Shown here: positions 27,272 through 35,397 of the stretch, in pieces | How positions within the stretch are numbered: the stretch's first letter is position 1 | Layout of the letters: each line of letters begins with the position of its first letter | Source: Paracidovorax avenae ATCC 19860 | GTDB lineage: Bacteria > Pseudomonadota > Gammaproteobacteria > Burkholderiales > Burkholderiaceae_C | Length of the DNA stretch: 64,000 nucleotides | Reading direction: 5' to 3' | Assembly: GCF_000176855.2 (NCBI RefSeq) | Contig: NC_015138.1 | Span: forward strand, 4,526,001 to 4,590,000 | Position numbers and translations under genes: made by a program | Notes under the pieces: model-generated | Databases searched by the model: none | Seen by the model: only the letters and a program-made list of their open reading frames with translations | What the model was told of the DNA's origin: nothing

Positions 27272-28281
27272 TGCCGGCCCGCAGCATGATGTCCATCGCG
27301 GTGGCGATTCCCTGCTACAAGGTCACCCAGCATGTGCTGGGGGTGATCAGCGCGATACCGGCATCCGTGGAGCGCATCTACGCAGTGGACGATGCCTGCC
27401 CCGACGGAAGCGGCGCCTTCATCGAGGCGAACTGCACCGATCCCCGCGTACAGGTGCTCTTCAATCCGGAAAACCGCGGTGTCGGCGGAGCGGTCGTGAC
27501 GGCCTACCACCAGGCGATCGCCGACGGCATGGACATCGTGGTGAAGATCGACGGCGACGGGCAGATGGATCCGGCGCTGTTGCCGCACTTCGTGCGCCCG
27601 ATCCTGGCGGGCCGTGCCGACTACACCAAGGGCAACCGCTTCTTCCGGCCGGAATCGGTGCGCGGCATGCCCCCGGTGCGGCTCTTCGGCAACGCCGTGC
27701 TGTCGTTCATGACCAAGCTGAGCTGCGGGTACTGGACCCTCATGGACCCGACCAACGGGTACACCGCCGTGCACACCAGCGTGCTCCGCGAATTGCCGCT
27801 CGACAAGCTCGAGCGGCGCTACTTCTTCGAGACGGACATGCTGTTCCGCCTCAACACCCTGCGTGCCGTCGTGCGCGACGTGCCGATGGACTCCGTGTAT
27901 GCGGATGAGGAATCCAACCTGAAGATCGGCAAGGTCCTGCCGGAATTCCTGAAGAAGCACGCATCCCGTTTCCTGCGCCGCTATGGCTACAGCTATTTCG
28001 TGCGCGACTTCAACGCGGGATCGATCTACAGCATCTTCGGCCTGCTGCTGCTGGCCTGGGGCAGCATTTTCGGCGCACGGCAATGGATCCACAGCGCCAT
28101 GGGAGACCAGCCGGCCACCAGTGGCACCGTCATGCTGGCCGCGCTTCCCGTCATGGTGGGCATCCAGTTCCTCGTGGCCTTCCTGCACCACGACGTGAGC
28201 AGCGTGCCGACGGAACCGCTGAGCCCGCAACTGTCCGACGAATTCGATCCGGGCATCGCCCGCCGCCCGGAGGCTCCGTGA
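27268..28281 (+). CDS. GT2 polyprenyl-phosphate glycosyltransferase (DPM1/GtrB-like)
   Basis: A 337-residue enzyme. An N-terminal GT2 domain contains AIPCYKV, VDDACPDGSG and the metal-binding DGDGQMDP. NRGVGGAVVTAYHQA is typical of dolichol/undecaprenyl-phosphate sugar transferases. Two C-terminal transmembrane helices (about residues 252-275 and 288-308) anchor it, as in GtrB. It should load a sugar onto undecaprenyl phosphate on the cytoplasmic face. It starts with an ATGA overlap with the SMR-like gene and ends overlapping the HAD gene region, so all three are coupled. Confidence 0.92.
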   Translation: MMPARSMMSIAVAIPCYKVTQHVLGVISAIPASVERIYAVDDACPDGSGAFIEANCTDPRVQVLFNPENRGVGGAVVTAYHQAIADGMDIVVKIDGDGQMDPALLPHFVRPILAGRADYTKGNRFFRPESVRGMPPVRLFGNAVLSFMTKLSCGYWTLMDPTNGYTAVHTSVLRELPLDKLERRYFFETDMLFRLNTLRAVVRDVPMDSVYADEESNLKIGKVLPEFLKKHASRFLRRYGYSYFVRDFNAGSIYSIFGLLLLAWGSIFGARQWIHSAMGDQPATSGTVMLAALPVMVGIQFLVAFLHHDVSSVPTEPLSPQLSDEFDPGIARRPEAP

Positions 28282-28286
28282 TACGC

Positions 28287-29171
28287 ATGTCTTCCGTGGG
28301 CCCGGCGCCCGCGGAGGGCGCCCTGCAGATGTCCTCCTTCGACGTGCCCGCCCCTGCTGCTGCAGACCTTCTGCCCCTGTCCCTCTGGCAGCCCCCCCGA
28401 GACCTGCTCGGCGTCTTCACCGACATCGACGACACGCTGACCACCGACGGCGCCATCACCGCCGACGCGCTGGACGCGCTGCAGGCACTGCGGGATGCCG
28501 GGCTCGCGGTCATTCCGGTCACCGGCCGCCCTGCAGGCTGGAGCGAGCCCTTCGCCCTCTCCTGGCCGGTCCATGCGATCGTGGCAGAGAACGGAGCGGT
28601 AGCCATGGTGCTGGCAGGCGGTCCTGGCACGCCAGTATTGCGCAAGCTCTACCAGCAGGATGCGGCCACGCGCGCTGTGCAATACGCGCGCATGCAGCAG
28701 GTGCTGGAGCGGATCGAGGGCGAAGTGCCCGGCGCCCGCCGCGCCACGGACTCCGCGGGGCGGGAGTGCGACATCGCCATCGACCACAGCGAATTCACCC
28801 ACCTGCCCCAGGCCGCCATCGACGCCGTCGTGCAGCGCATGCGCGCCGAAGGCATGCATGCCACGGTGAGCAGCATCCACATCAACGGCTGGTACGGCGA
28901 CCACGACAAGCTCGCGGGCGCACGCTGGATCGTGCGTGAACTCTTCGGGCGCCCGCTGGACGAGGAGATCGGCCGCTGGGTGTACGTGGGCGACTCCACC
29001 AACGACCAGAAGATGTTCGAGGCCTTCCACCACAGCGTGGGCGTGGCCAATGTCGCCCGTTTCGTGCCGCAGCTGGTGCACCGGCCGCGGTACGTCACGC
29101 GCGCGGAGCGCGGCGCCGGCTTCGCCGAAGTGGTGCGCGCGATCCTGCAGCCCGGCCGCTCGCCTGCCTGA
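28287..29171 (+). CDS. HAD-IIB family hydrolase (sugar-phosphatase-like)
   Basis: A 294-residue haloacid-dehalogenase enzyme. Motif I is GVFTDIDDTLTTDG with the nucleophilic Asp pair, motif II is the Thr in PVTGRPAGW, and motif IV is VYVGDSTNDQKMF near the C-terminus. The cap type suggests the Cof/sucrose- or mannosyl-phosphate phosphatase group. ATG 28287 is used; GTG 28278 (overlapping the previous stop as GTGA) and ATG 28329 are alternatives. As the last gene of the Gtr-like module it may dephosphorylate a sugar phosphate or intermediate used there. The substrate is not deducible. Confidence 0.85.
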   Translation: MSSVGPAPAEGALQMSSFDVPAPAAADLLPLSLWQPPRDLLGVFTDIDDTLTTDGAITADALDALQALRDAGLAVIPVTGRPAGWSEPFALSWPVHAIVAENGAVAMVLAGGPGTPVLRKLYQQDAATRAVQYARMQQVLERIEGEVPGARRATDSAGRECDIAIDHSEFTHLPQAAIDAVVQRMRAEGMHATVSSIHINGWYGDHDKLAGARWIVRELFGRPLDEEIGRWVYVGDSTNDQKMFEAFHHSVGVANVARFVPQLVHRPRYVTRAERGAGFAEVVRAILQPGRSPA

Positions 29172-29208
29172 GCACTTGCCGACCGGCCCGTACCGGGGCC
29201 GCGGCGGA

Positions 29209-30171
29209 TCATGCAGGCTTGGCCAGCCCCAGCCGCTCGATGATGGCCTTCTCCCGCGAGTAGGTGTCCTGCGCGAACTGGCGGTACGCCGCCGTGTCCA
29301 TGTAGATGGGCACCATGTCGTAGCGCGCCAGGGCGCTGCGGTAGTTTTCCTGGTCCATGGCGGCCTTGAAGGCATCGTGCAGCCGGCGGACCACGTCCGG
29401 GGGCGTTCCCTTCGGAGCGCCGATGCCGAAGGGGGAGTTCTGCACGATGTCGATGCCCAGCTCCTTCAGCGTGGGCGCATCCGGGAACTTGGCCAGACGC
29501 TCCGCACCCCAGGTGTTGAGCACCCGCAGCTTGCCGGCCTCCACCTGCGGCGCGAAGCCCGTGGAGTCTGCAGCGGCCATCAGTTGCCCGCCCAGGATGC
29601 CCTGCATGAGGTCCGCACTGCCCTTGTAGGGCACGTGCAACAGTTGCAGCCCCAGTTGCTGCGCCACCCGCTCCATGGTCAGGTGCGGGCTCGTCAGCGC
29701 ACCGGTGGAGCCGTAGCTGAGCTTGCCGGGATTCGCCTTGGCATAGGCCACGAAATCCGCCCAGGTCTTGAAGGGGGAATCGGCCGGAACGACCACGCCG
29801 AACGCATAGCCCGTCACGTTGATCACATAGCTGATGTCCTTGACGGGGTCCCAGTTGATCTTCGTGGTGTAGGGCATGCGGAAGACCCCGAGCGGGATCT
29901 GCGCGACCGTGTAGCCATCGGCCGGCGAGGACTGCAGCATCTGGGCGGGCAGCGTGCCCCCGGCACCGGGCTTGTTGTCGATGATGACCGGCTGGCCCAG
30001 CACCTTGGACGCATTCTCCGCAAGCACACGCATCGTGATGTCGGTGGGGCCGCCCGCGGGGAAGGCGACGACCAGCTTGACGGGGCGTGCGGGAAAGCCC
30101 TGGGCCCGTGCCGACAGGGCGGGCGCGAGGGCTGCTGCGGCACCCCACTGGATCCAACGACGTCGCTGCAT
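29209..30171 (-). CDS. Bug-family tripartite tricarboxylate transporter binding protein (orphan, first copy)
   Basis: A 320-residue periplasmic binding protein. The signal begins MQRRRW, possibly Tat-type, and ends ARAQG. Bug-fold hallmarks follow: PVKLVVAFPAGGPTDITMR, VIIDNKPGAGG, YGSTGALTSPHL, and HVPYKGSADLMQGILGGQL. Bug proteins bind small carboxylates or amides for TctAB-type transporters, or act as sensors. No tctA or tctB gene is nearby, the usual orphan situation in Comamonadaceae. A GAGGAG ribosome site precedes the start. It converges on the HAD gene 37 bases away. Confidence 0.94.
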   Translation of the reverse strand: MQRRRWIQWGAAAALAPALSARAQGFPARPVKLVVAFPAGGPTDITMRVLAENASKVLGQPVIIDNKPGAGGTLPAQMLQSSPADGYTVAQIPLGVFRMPYTTKINWDPVKDISYVINVTGYAFGVVVPADSPFKTWADFVAYAKANPGKLSYGSTGALTSPHLTMERVAQQLGLQLLHVPYKGSADLMQGILGGQLMAAADSTGFAPQVEAGKLRVLNTWGAERLAKFPDAPTLKELGIDIVQNSPFGIGAPKGTPPDVVRRLHDAFKAAMDQENYRSALARYDMVPIYMDTAAYRQFAQDTYSREKAIIERLGLAKPA

Positions 30172-30327
30172 GTACGGAAACTCCTCAAGAAAAACGGAAA
30201 GAAAGGTGGATCAGGACATTGCAGCGCGGCCGGCCCGCCGCGCCAACACCGCAAACCCTGAGGCACTGTCACCCGCGCGTCATGCCACGGCCCGCCCTCA
30301 ATGCCCTGGAGCACGCCCGAGGCCGGT

Positions 30328-30765
30328 TCAACGGTCGCGTTCCGTCCGATGTGCGGGCACGGGGGCCACGTGCAGCGGCGGGGCGTCGCATCCCTGCCCG
30401 GCCGCGATCCAACGCCGCGCCAGCCGGGCCATCCAGCGCAGCGCCCAGGCACGGCGCCAGCCGGTGACTGCGGCTGGATCCGCCACCATGCCGCAGACAT
30501 AGCGGCCGGGGCTGCCCGGAATATCGGCCGGGATCCAGCGCAATGCCGCGCACGGCCCGCTGCGGCGGCGTGAAACCACCATGCCCAGCGGGCACGGCTC
30601 CGCCAGGCAGCACAACCCGCAGCCATTGCAGGGCGCGCCGAAGGCCGGCTGGGGTGGAGCGTCGCGGTGCCAGAACACCACCTGACCGGAGGCTGCGACG
30701 CCATCGGCAGCCCCACCGGCAGGAGGGGCGGGGGCATCGGAGGACGATGGATCTCGGGGCGTCAT
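30328..30765 (-). CDS. YkgJ-like cysteine cluster protein
   Basis: A 145-residue protein with a Pro/Ala-rich N-terminus and the cluster CNGCGLCCLAEPCPLG (about residues 45-61). Further Cys residues follow in SGPCAALRW and YVCGM. This CxxCGxCC...C pattern is that of the YkgJ zinc/iron-chelating family, whose role is poorly defined. The start at 30765 is uncertain: the frame stays open further upstream, but that part is Arg-rich and not conserved-looking. The gene stands alone, with the gltL terminator upstream. Confidence 0.75.
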   Translation of the reverse strand: MTPRDPSSSDAPAPPAGGAADGVAASGQVVFWHRDAPPQPAFGAPCNGCGLCCLAEPCPLGMVVSRRRSGPCAALRWIPADIPGSPGRYVCGMVADPAAVTGWRRAWALRWMARLARRWIAAGQGCDAPPLHVAPVPAHRTERDR

Positions 30766-30918
30766 GGCCGGGGGCCGGGGGTCGTGGGCAGGAACGGGAT
30801 GGGGATCGGCAGGAGGCACTCCAGGATCTCCATCATCCCGTGACCGGCGGCAGAGGGCAAGCAGGGCTGTTCGCCGCGCCCGGGCCCGGGCGATCACCCC
30901 CGCAGGCCCCACCAAAGC

Positions 30919-30942
30919 AAAAAGGCGCCCGGAGGGCGCCTT
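30919..30942 (-). terminator. Rho-independent terminator downstream of gltL
   Basis: On the minus strand a 9-bp stem AAGGCGCCC/GGGCGCCTT with a three-base loop is followed by a T-rich run. It lies about 63 bases beyond the gltL stop and ends the glutamate-type importer operon. Confidence 0.85.
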
Positions 30943-31004
30943 GGGCCGCGGGCAGGAATACTTCCCCGCCCGCGGTGCGCAGCGCGGCCTTCGCCGCGCA
31001 CGCA

Positions 31005-31742
31005 TCAATGCTGAAGGATCTTGTTGAGGAAGTCCTTCGTGCGGGGCTGCCGCGCATCGGGATTGCCGAAGAAATCCTCCTTCGTGCAGTCCTCCAGGAT
31101 CTTGCCGCCCACGTCCATGAAGATCACGCGGTGGCCGACCTTGCGCGCGAAGCCCATTTCATGGGTCACGCACATCATGGTCATGCCTTCGTTGGCCAGG
31201 CTCACCATCACGTCCAGCACCTCGCCGACCATTTCGGGGTCGAGGGCCGAGGTGGGCTCGTCGAACAGCATCACGATGGGGTCCATCGACAGCGCGCGCG
31301 CGATGGCCACGCGCTGCTGCTGGCCGCCAGACAGCTGGCCCGGGAACTTGTCCTTGTGCGCCGACAGGCCCACGCGGTCGAGCATCTTGAGGCCACGCTG
31401 CTTCGCCTCGTCGGCGCGGCGGCCGAGCACCTTGATCTGCGCGATCGTGAGGTTCTCCGTCACCGACAGGTGCGGGAACAGCTCGAAGTGCTGGAACACC
31501 ATCCCGACCTGGCTGCGCAGCTTGGGCAGGTTGGTCTTCGGGTCGTGGATGGCCACGCCGTTGACGTAGATCTCGCCCTTCTGGATGGGCTCCAGTGCGT
31601 TGATCGTCTTGATCAGCGTGGATTTGCCCGAGCCCGACGGGCCGCACACGACCACCACTTCGCCCTTGCGGATGGTGGTGGAGCAGTCGTTCAGCACCTG
31701 GAAGCTGCCGTACCACTTGGAAACGTTCTTGAGTTCAATCAT
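31005..31742 (-). CDS. gltL: Polar amino acid (glutamate/aspartate-type) ABC transporter ATPase
   Basis: A 245-residue ATPase with Walker [10 protein letters not shown], signature [15 protein letters not shown], Walker [16 protein letters not shown] and the downstream H-loop [12 protein letters not shown]. This set is typical of the GlnQ/GltL class. It completes the cluster of binding protein and two permeases on the same strand. The gap to gltK is 33 bases. The symbol follows the gltIJKL order; specificity for glutamate or aspartate is inferred from GltI-like features. Confidence 0.93.
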   Translation of the reverse strand: MIELKNVSKWYGSFQVLNDCSTTIRKGEVVVVCGPSGSGKSTLIKTINALEPIQKGEIYVNGVAIHDPKTNLPKLRSQVGMVFQHFELFPHLSVTENLTIAQIKVLGRRADEAKQRGLKMLDRVGLSAHKDKFPGQLSGGQQQRVAIARALSMDPIVMLFDEPTSALDPEMVGEVLDVMVSLANEGMTMMCVTHEMGFARKVGHRVIFMDVGGKILEDCTKEDFFGNPDARQPRTKDFLNKILQH

Positions 31743-31775
31743 TTGCTTTATTCCTCACTCACTTGCCGCACGGGG

Positions 31776-32444
31776 TCAGCGGATGATGGCGATCTTGCGG
31801 TGCAGGCGCTTCACCGCCGACGAGAGCGCGAAGCACATGATGAAGTACACGACCGCGGCCAGCAGGTAGGCCTCGATCGGGCGACCGTAGTTCTTGCCCG
31901 CGGTCTCGAAGCCCTTGAGCATGTCGTAGGCGCCGATGGCGTACACGAGCGACGTATCCTGGAACAGGATGATGGTCTGGGTCAGCAGCACCGGCAGCAT
32001 GTTGCGGAACGCCTGCGGCAGGATCACGAGCTTCATGTTCTGCCCGTAGGTCATGCCCAGCGCCTGGCCCGCGAACACCTGGCCGCGCGGGATGGACTGG
32101 ATGCCGGCCCGCATGATCTCGCTGAAGTACGCGGCCTCGAAGGCGATGAACGTGATCACGGCCGACATCTCGGCCCCGATGGGCCGGCCCACGAGGAACG
32201 GCACCAGCAGGAAGAACCACAGGATCACCATCACCAGCGGGATGCTGCGCATGCCGTTGACGTAGATGGTGGCCGGCACGTCGAGCCATTTCTTGCCCGA
32301 CAGACGCATCAGCGCCAGCAGCGTCCCGAACAGCACGCCGCCGATCGTGGCCACCACGGTCAGCACGATGCTGAAATAGAAGCCCTTGAGGACGAACTTG
32401 CTGATGATGTCCCAGCTGTAGAAGGAAAAGTCGAGATTCATCAT
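31776..32444 (-). CDS. gltK: Polar amino acid ABC transporter permease (GltK-like)
   Basis: A 222-residue inner-membrane permease of the HisMQ/GltK type. The cytoplasmic EAA loop appears as EIMRAGIQSIPRGQVFAGQALGMTYGQ, and about five hydrophobic helices are visible. The ATG at 32444 lies one base after the gltJ stop, eight bases after a GGAGG site; a second ATG follows directly. It pairs with GltJ to form the membrane channel. Confidence 0.93.
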   Translation of the reverse strand: MMNLDFSFYSWDIISKFVLKGFYFSIVLTVVATIGGVLFGTLLALMRLSGKKWLDVPATIYVNGMRSIPLVMVILWFFLLVPFLVGRPIGAEMSAVITFIAFEAAYFSEIMRAGIQSIPRGQVFAGQALGMTYGQNMKLVILPQAFRNMLPVLLTQTIILFQDTSLVYAIGAYDMLKGFETAGKNYGRPIEAYLLAAVVYFIMCFALSSAVKRLHRKIAIIR

Positions 32445-32445
32445 G

Positions 32446-33177
32446 TCAGTGGCCTCCCCCCGTGCCGCCCGCGACGATGAAGCCCGGGACACGCGCACGC
32501 TTTTCGATGAAGGCCATGATGCGGTTGATGGCGAATGCCGAGATCACGTACAGGCCCGTCACCGCCAGGTAGATTTCGATGCCGCGCGAAGTTTCCTCCT
32601 GTGCCTGCATGGCGAACATGGTCAGCTCGGTCACCGACACCGCGAAGGCCACCGACGAGTTCTTGAAGATGTTCATCGTCTCGCTGGTAAGCGGTGGAAT
32701 GATGATGCGGAATGCCATGGGCAGCAGCACGTAGCGGTAGTACTGCGCCGTGGTGAAGCCCAGCGCCATGCCCGCGTAGCGCTGGCCGCGCGGCAGGGCC
32801 TGGATGCCCGAGCGCACCTGCTCGGCGATCCGTGCGGATGTGAAGAATCCCAGCGCCAGCACCACGAGGATGAAGCCGGAAACGCTCTTCATCACCGGAA
32901 AGATGGCGGGCACCACGTGGTACCACAGGAAGATCTGCACCAGCAGCGGGATGTTGCGGAACAGCTCCACCCATGCATTGCCGAAGCCGACCAGAAACTT
33001 GTTGTCCGGCAGCGTGCGGATCGTCCCGATGACCGACCCCGCGACCAGCGCGATCACCAGAGCCAGCAGGGCCACCGACACGGTCCAGCCCCAGGCCGAG
33101 AGCATCCACTGGAGGTAGGTCGGGTATTCGCCCCCCGGGTCCTGCAGGAAGACCTGCCAATCCCAATTCGATCCCAT
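32446..33177 (-). CDS. gltJ: Polar amino acid ABC transporter permease (GltJ-like)
   Basis: A 243-residue permease with an N-terminal extension (MGSNWDWQVFLQDPGGEYP) typical of GltJ. About five helices and the EAA-type loop EQVRSGIQALPRGQRYAGMALGFTTAQ follow. It lies 125 bases downstream of gltI, and that gap contains a strong hairpin. It should heterodimerise with GltK and be energised by GltL. Confidence 0.93.
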   Translation of the reverse strand: MGSNWDWQVFLQDPGGEYPTYLQWMLSAWGWTVSVALLALVIALVAGSVIGTIRTLPDNKFLVGFGNAWVELFRNIPLLVQIFLWYHVVPAIFPVMKSVSGFILVVLALGFFTSARIAEQVRSGIQALPRGQRYAGMALGFTTAQYYRYVLLPMAFRIIIPPLTSETMNIFKNSSVAFAVSVTELTMFAMQAQEETSRGIEIYLAVTGLYVISAFAINRIMAFIEKRARVPGFIVAGGTGGGH

Positions 33178-33249
33178 GGGAATTCCTTCTCAAATCGTCT
33201 TACGTCCTGAAATCCTGCGGCGGTCCGCCCACCCTTGCGGGGCGACAAA

Positions 33250-33278
33250 CAAACGCCCACCGGCAAGGTGGGCGTTTG
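33250..33278 (-). terminator. Attenuator/partial terminator between gltI and gltJ
   Basis: A perfect 12-bp stem CAAACGCCCACC/GGTGGGCGTTTG with a five-base loop lies in the gltI-gltJ gap. On the minus strand it is followed by a short T-rich run (TTTG). It is likely to terminate part of the transcripts or protect gltI mRNA, so that the binding protein is made in excess of the permease. Confidence 0.75.
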
Positions 33279-33302
33279 CGGGGTCGGACACGTCCGTACG
33301 CA

Positions 33303-34205
33303 TCAATCCTTCAGCGTGTACTCTTCCATGGGCTTGTCGTTGGGGTTCGCCCATGCGGCCTTGGTGGCTTCGCTCGCCGGCAGGCCGATCTTCACGTTGT
33401 TCGGCGGGATGGGCTGCATGAACCACTTGTCGTAGAGCTTGGCCATCTCGCCCGACTTCATCATGCCCTTCAGGCTGTCGTCCACGGCCTTCTTGAAGGC
33501 CGGATCATCCTTGCGGATCATGATCGCGATGGGTTCCACGCTCAGCGTTTCGCCGACGATCTTGAAGTCGTTGGGAGCCTTGGACTTGGCGATGTTGGAG
33601 GCCAGGATGGAGCCGTCCATGATGAAGGCGTCGGCACGGCCCGACTCCAGCAGCAGGAAGCTGTCGGAGTGGTCCTTGCCGAACACTTCCTTGAACGTCA
33701 GGCCGTCGGCGCGCTTGTTCTTGCGCAGGGTCTGCACCGAGGTGGTGCCCGTCGTGGTGGCGATGGTCTTGCCGTTCAGGTCCTTGATGCCGGAAATGCC
33801 CGAATTGGCCTTGACGGCGATGCGCACTTCCTCGACGTAGGTGGTGACCGCGAAGGCCACATCCTTCTGGCGCGCCTGGTTGTTGGTGGTCGAGCCGCAC
33901 TCGATGTCCACCGTGCCGTTCTGCACCAGCGGGATGCGGTTCTGCGAGGTCACGGGCTGGTACTTGGTTTCCAGCTTGGCCAGGCCGAGCTGCTTCTGCA
34001 CGTCGGCGATCACGCGTGCGCACACGTCGTAATGGAAGCCGGTGTACTTGCCATCGCCCAGGGTGTAGGAGAGACCGGAAGACTCGCGCACGCCTTCGGT
34101 GATGGTGCCGGAGGCCTTGATCTTGGCCAGCGTGTCGTTCGACTGCGCGAACGCGCCGCCCGCAGCGAGCGCCATCACAGCAACTGCCAACAATTGTTTC
34201 TTCAT
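33303..34205 (-). CDS. gltI: Glutamate/aspartate-type ABC transporter binding protein
   Basis: A 300-residue periplasmic protein (SBP_bac_3). A signal peptide ends GGAFAQS. The mature part has GVRESSGLSYTLGDGKYTGFHYDVC and the family-typical IECGSTTNNQARQKDVAFA, found in GltI/AatJ-like proteins for acidic amino acids. The ATG at 34205 has a good AAGGAGATCGTG ribosome site. It heads the gltIJKL operon. A paralogue without its own permeases lies immediately upstream at 34323-35213. Confidence 0.94.
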   Translation of the reverse strand: MKKQLLAVAVMALAAGGAFAQSNDTLAKIKASGTITEGVRESSGLSYTLGDGKYTGFHYDVCARVIADVQKQLGLAKLETKYQPVTSQNRIPLVQNGTVDIECGSTTNNQARQKDVAFAVTTYVEEVRIAVKANSGISGIKDLNGKTIATTTGTTSVQTLRKNKRADGLTFKEVFGKDHSDSFLLLESGRADAFIMDGSILASNIAKSKAPNDFKIVGETLSVEPIAIMIRKDDPAFKKAVDDSLKGMMKSGEMAKLYDKWFMQPIPPNNVKIGLPASEATKAAWANPNDKPMEEYTLKD

Positions 34206-34322
34206 CACGATCTCCTTAGCTTATGGATACAAGGGAAGAGGCATTCTAGATAGACGCATGCAAGGCACTCGCCGTTGCAGGGAATATCCCGAATGGGGGA
34301 AACACGCGTGCCGGGGCACGCG

Positions 34323-35213
34323 TCAGAACGGAACCTGGTCCGAGGGGTATTTCCAGAACTCACGCAGCAGATAGCTGACAGGCAAGTTCAATGCCCGGTT
34401 CGTGGGAGGGACGGGCTGGAGGAACCACTTGTCGTAGATGGGATGGATCTCGCGGGTGGTGATGAGCCGGCGCATCTCGTCGTCCACCACCTTCTTGAAC
34501 TCCGGATCGCCCTTGGGCAGCATGATCGCCAGCGCTTCGGCCGTGACGAACTTGCCGACCACCTTCAGCGCCTTCGGATCCGGGCGGCCCGCGGCGAATG
34601 CGTAGAGCAGGACGTCGTCCATCGCGAAGGCGTCGGCCTCGCCCTTTTCCACCATGTCCACGGCCCGCTGGTCGTCCGGTGCCTCGATCACGTTGATCTG
34701 CAGGGCACGCTCGCGGTTGAGCTGCTGCACGGCCCGCAGCGCGGTCGTGCCGCGGGTGGAAACCAGCTTGTGGCCGCCCATGTCCTCGATGCGGTCGATC
34801 GGGCTCGACGCCTTGACCAGCAGGCGGGTGCCCGTGATGAAGTGGGGAATGGTGAACGCGACGATCTGCCGGCGCTCGGCGTTGTTCGTGGTGGAGCCGC
34901 ATTCGAGGTCGGCGCGCCCCTGGGTGATGGCTTCCATCCGGTTATCGAGGTCCACCGGGAGGTAGGCGACCTCCATGTCCTTGCGGCCGGTCTTGCGGCG
35001 CACGGCATCCGCAATGCGCTGGCACAGCTCCACGGCATAGCCGGCGGGGCGCCCGCCAGCATCCTTGAAGGCGAAGGGAGAAGCCGCGTCACGGTAGGCC
35101 ACGACCAGCTTGCCGCCCGAAGCGATGCGGTCCAGGACTCCCGCATGGGAGGCCACGGCACAGCAGAGTGAGGCCACCCCCAGGAGGGTGTGCCACGGGC
35201 GAACAGGATTCAT
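34323..35213 (-). CDS. Orphan amino acid binding protein, GltI paralogue
   Basis: A 296-residue SBP_bac_3 protein. A hydrophobic signal (TLLGVASLCCAVASHAG) precedes GGKLVVAYRDAASPFAFKD and LECGSTTNNAERRQIVAFT, closely parallel to GltI next door. Overall similarity looks like an old duplication: the ligand-pocket stretches diverge and the C-terminus is shorter. There are no permease genes of its own, so it may hand substrate to GltJK or be a sensor. ATG 35213 has only a weak ribosome site. A 20-bp palindrome lies 64 bases upstream. Confidence 0.9.
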   Translation of the reverse strand: MNPVRPWHTLLGVASLCCAVASHAGVLDRIASGGKLVVAYRDAASPFAFKDAGGRPAGYAVELCQRIADAVRRKTGRKDMEVAYLPVDLDNRMEAITQGRADLECGSTTNNAERRQIVAFTIPHFITGTRLLVKASSPIDRIEDMGGHKLVSTRGTTALRAVQQLNRERALQINVIEAPDDQRAVDMVEKGEADAFAMDDVLLYAFAAGRPDPKALKVVGKFVTAEALAIMLPKGDPEFKKVVDDEMRRLITTREIHPIYDKWFLQPVPPTNRALNLPVSYLLREFWKYPSDQVPF

Positions 35214-35276
35214 GGTTTGTCTCGGCATGGAATACGAACCGACGCAAAAACCGCGCCAGCCGGGCATCTCTTTTGA

Positions 35277-35296
35277 CTGCAGTTCAGTAACTGCAG
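35277..35296. promoter_or_regulatory. 20-bp palindromic operator candidate
   Basis: CTGCAGTTCAGTAACTGCAG is a perfect 8-bp inverted repeat around a 4-base centre. It sits 64 bases upstream of the orphan binding-protein start and about 100 bases from the end of the LysR gene. The symmetry suggests a dimeric regulator site. Which regulator binds is unknown. Confidence 0.45.
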
Positions 35297-35397
35297 CCTG
35301 GAGCCGGTCGGGACTGTAAGTCCTGTCCCCACCGCTTTCCAATGCCGATTGCGGGATTACATCATGCAATCAAGACATAACCAAGCCAGCACATGCT

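Noticed and set aside
28083..28286. N-terminal extension of the HAD protein to 28083
   Set aside because: It would overlap the GT2 gene by about 200 bases and carries no conserved sequence; the HAD fold begins well after 28287.
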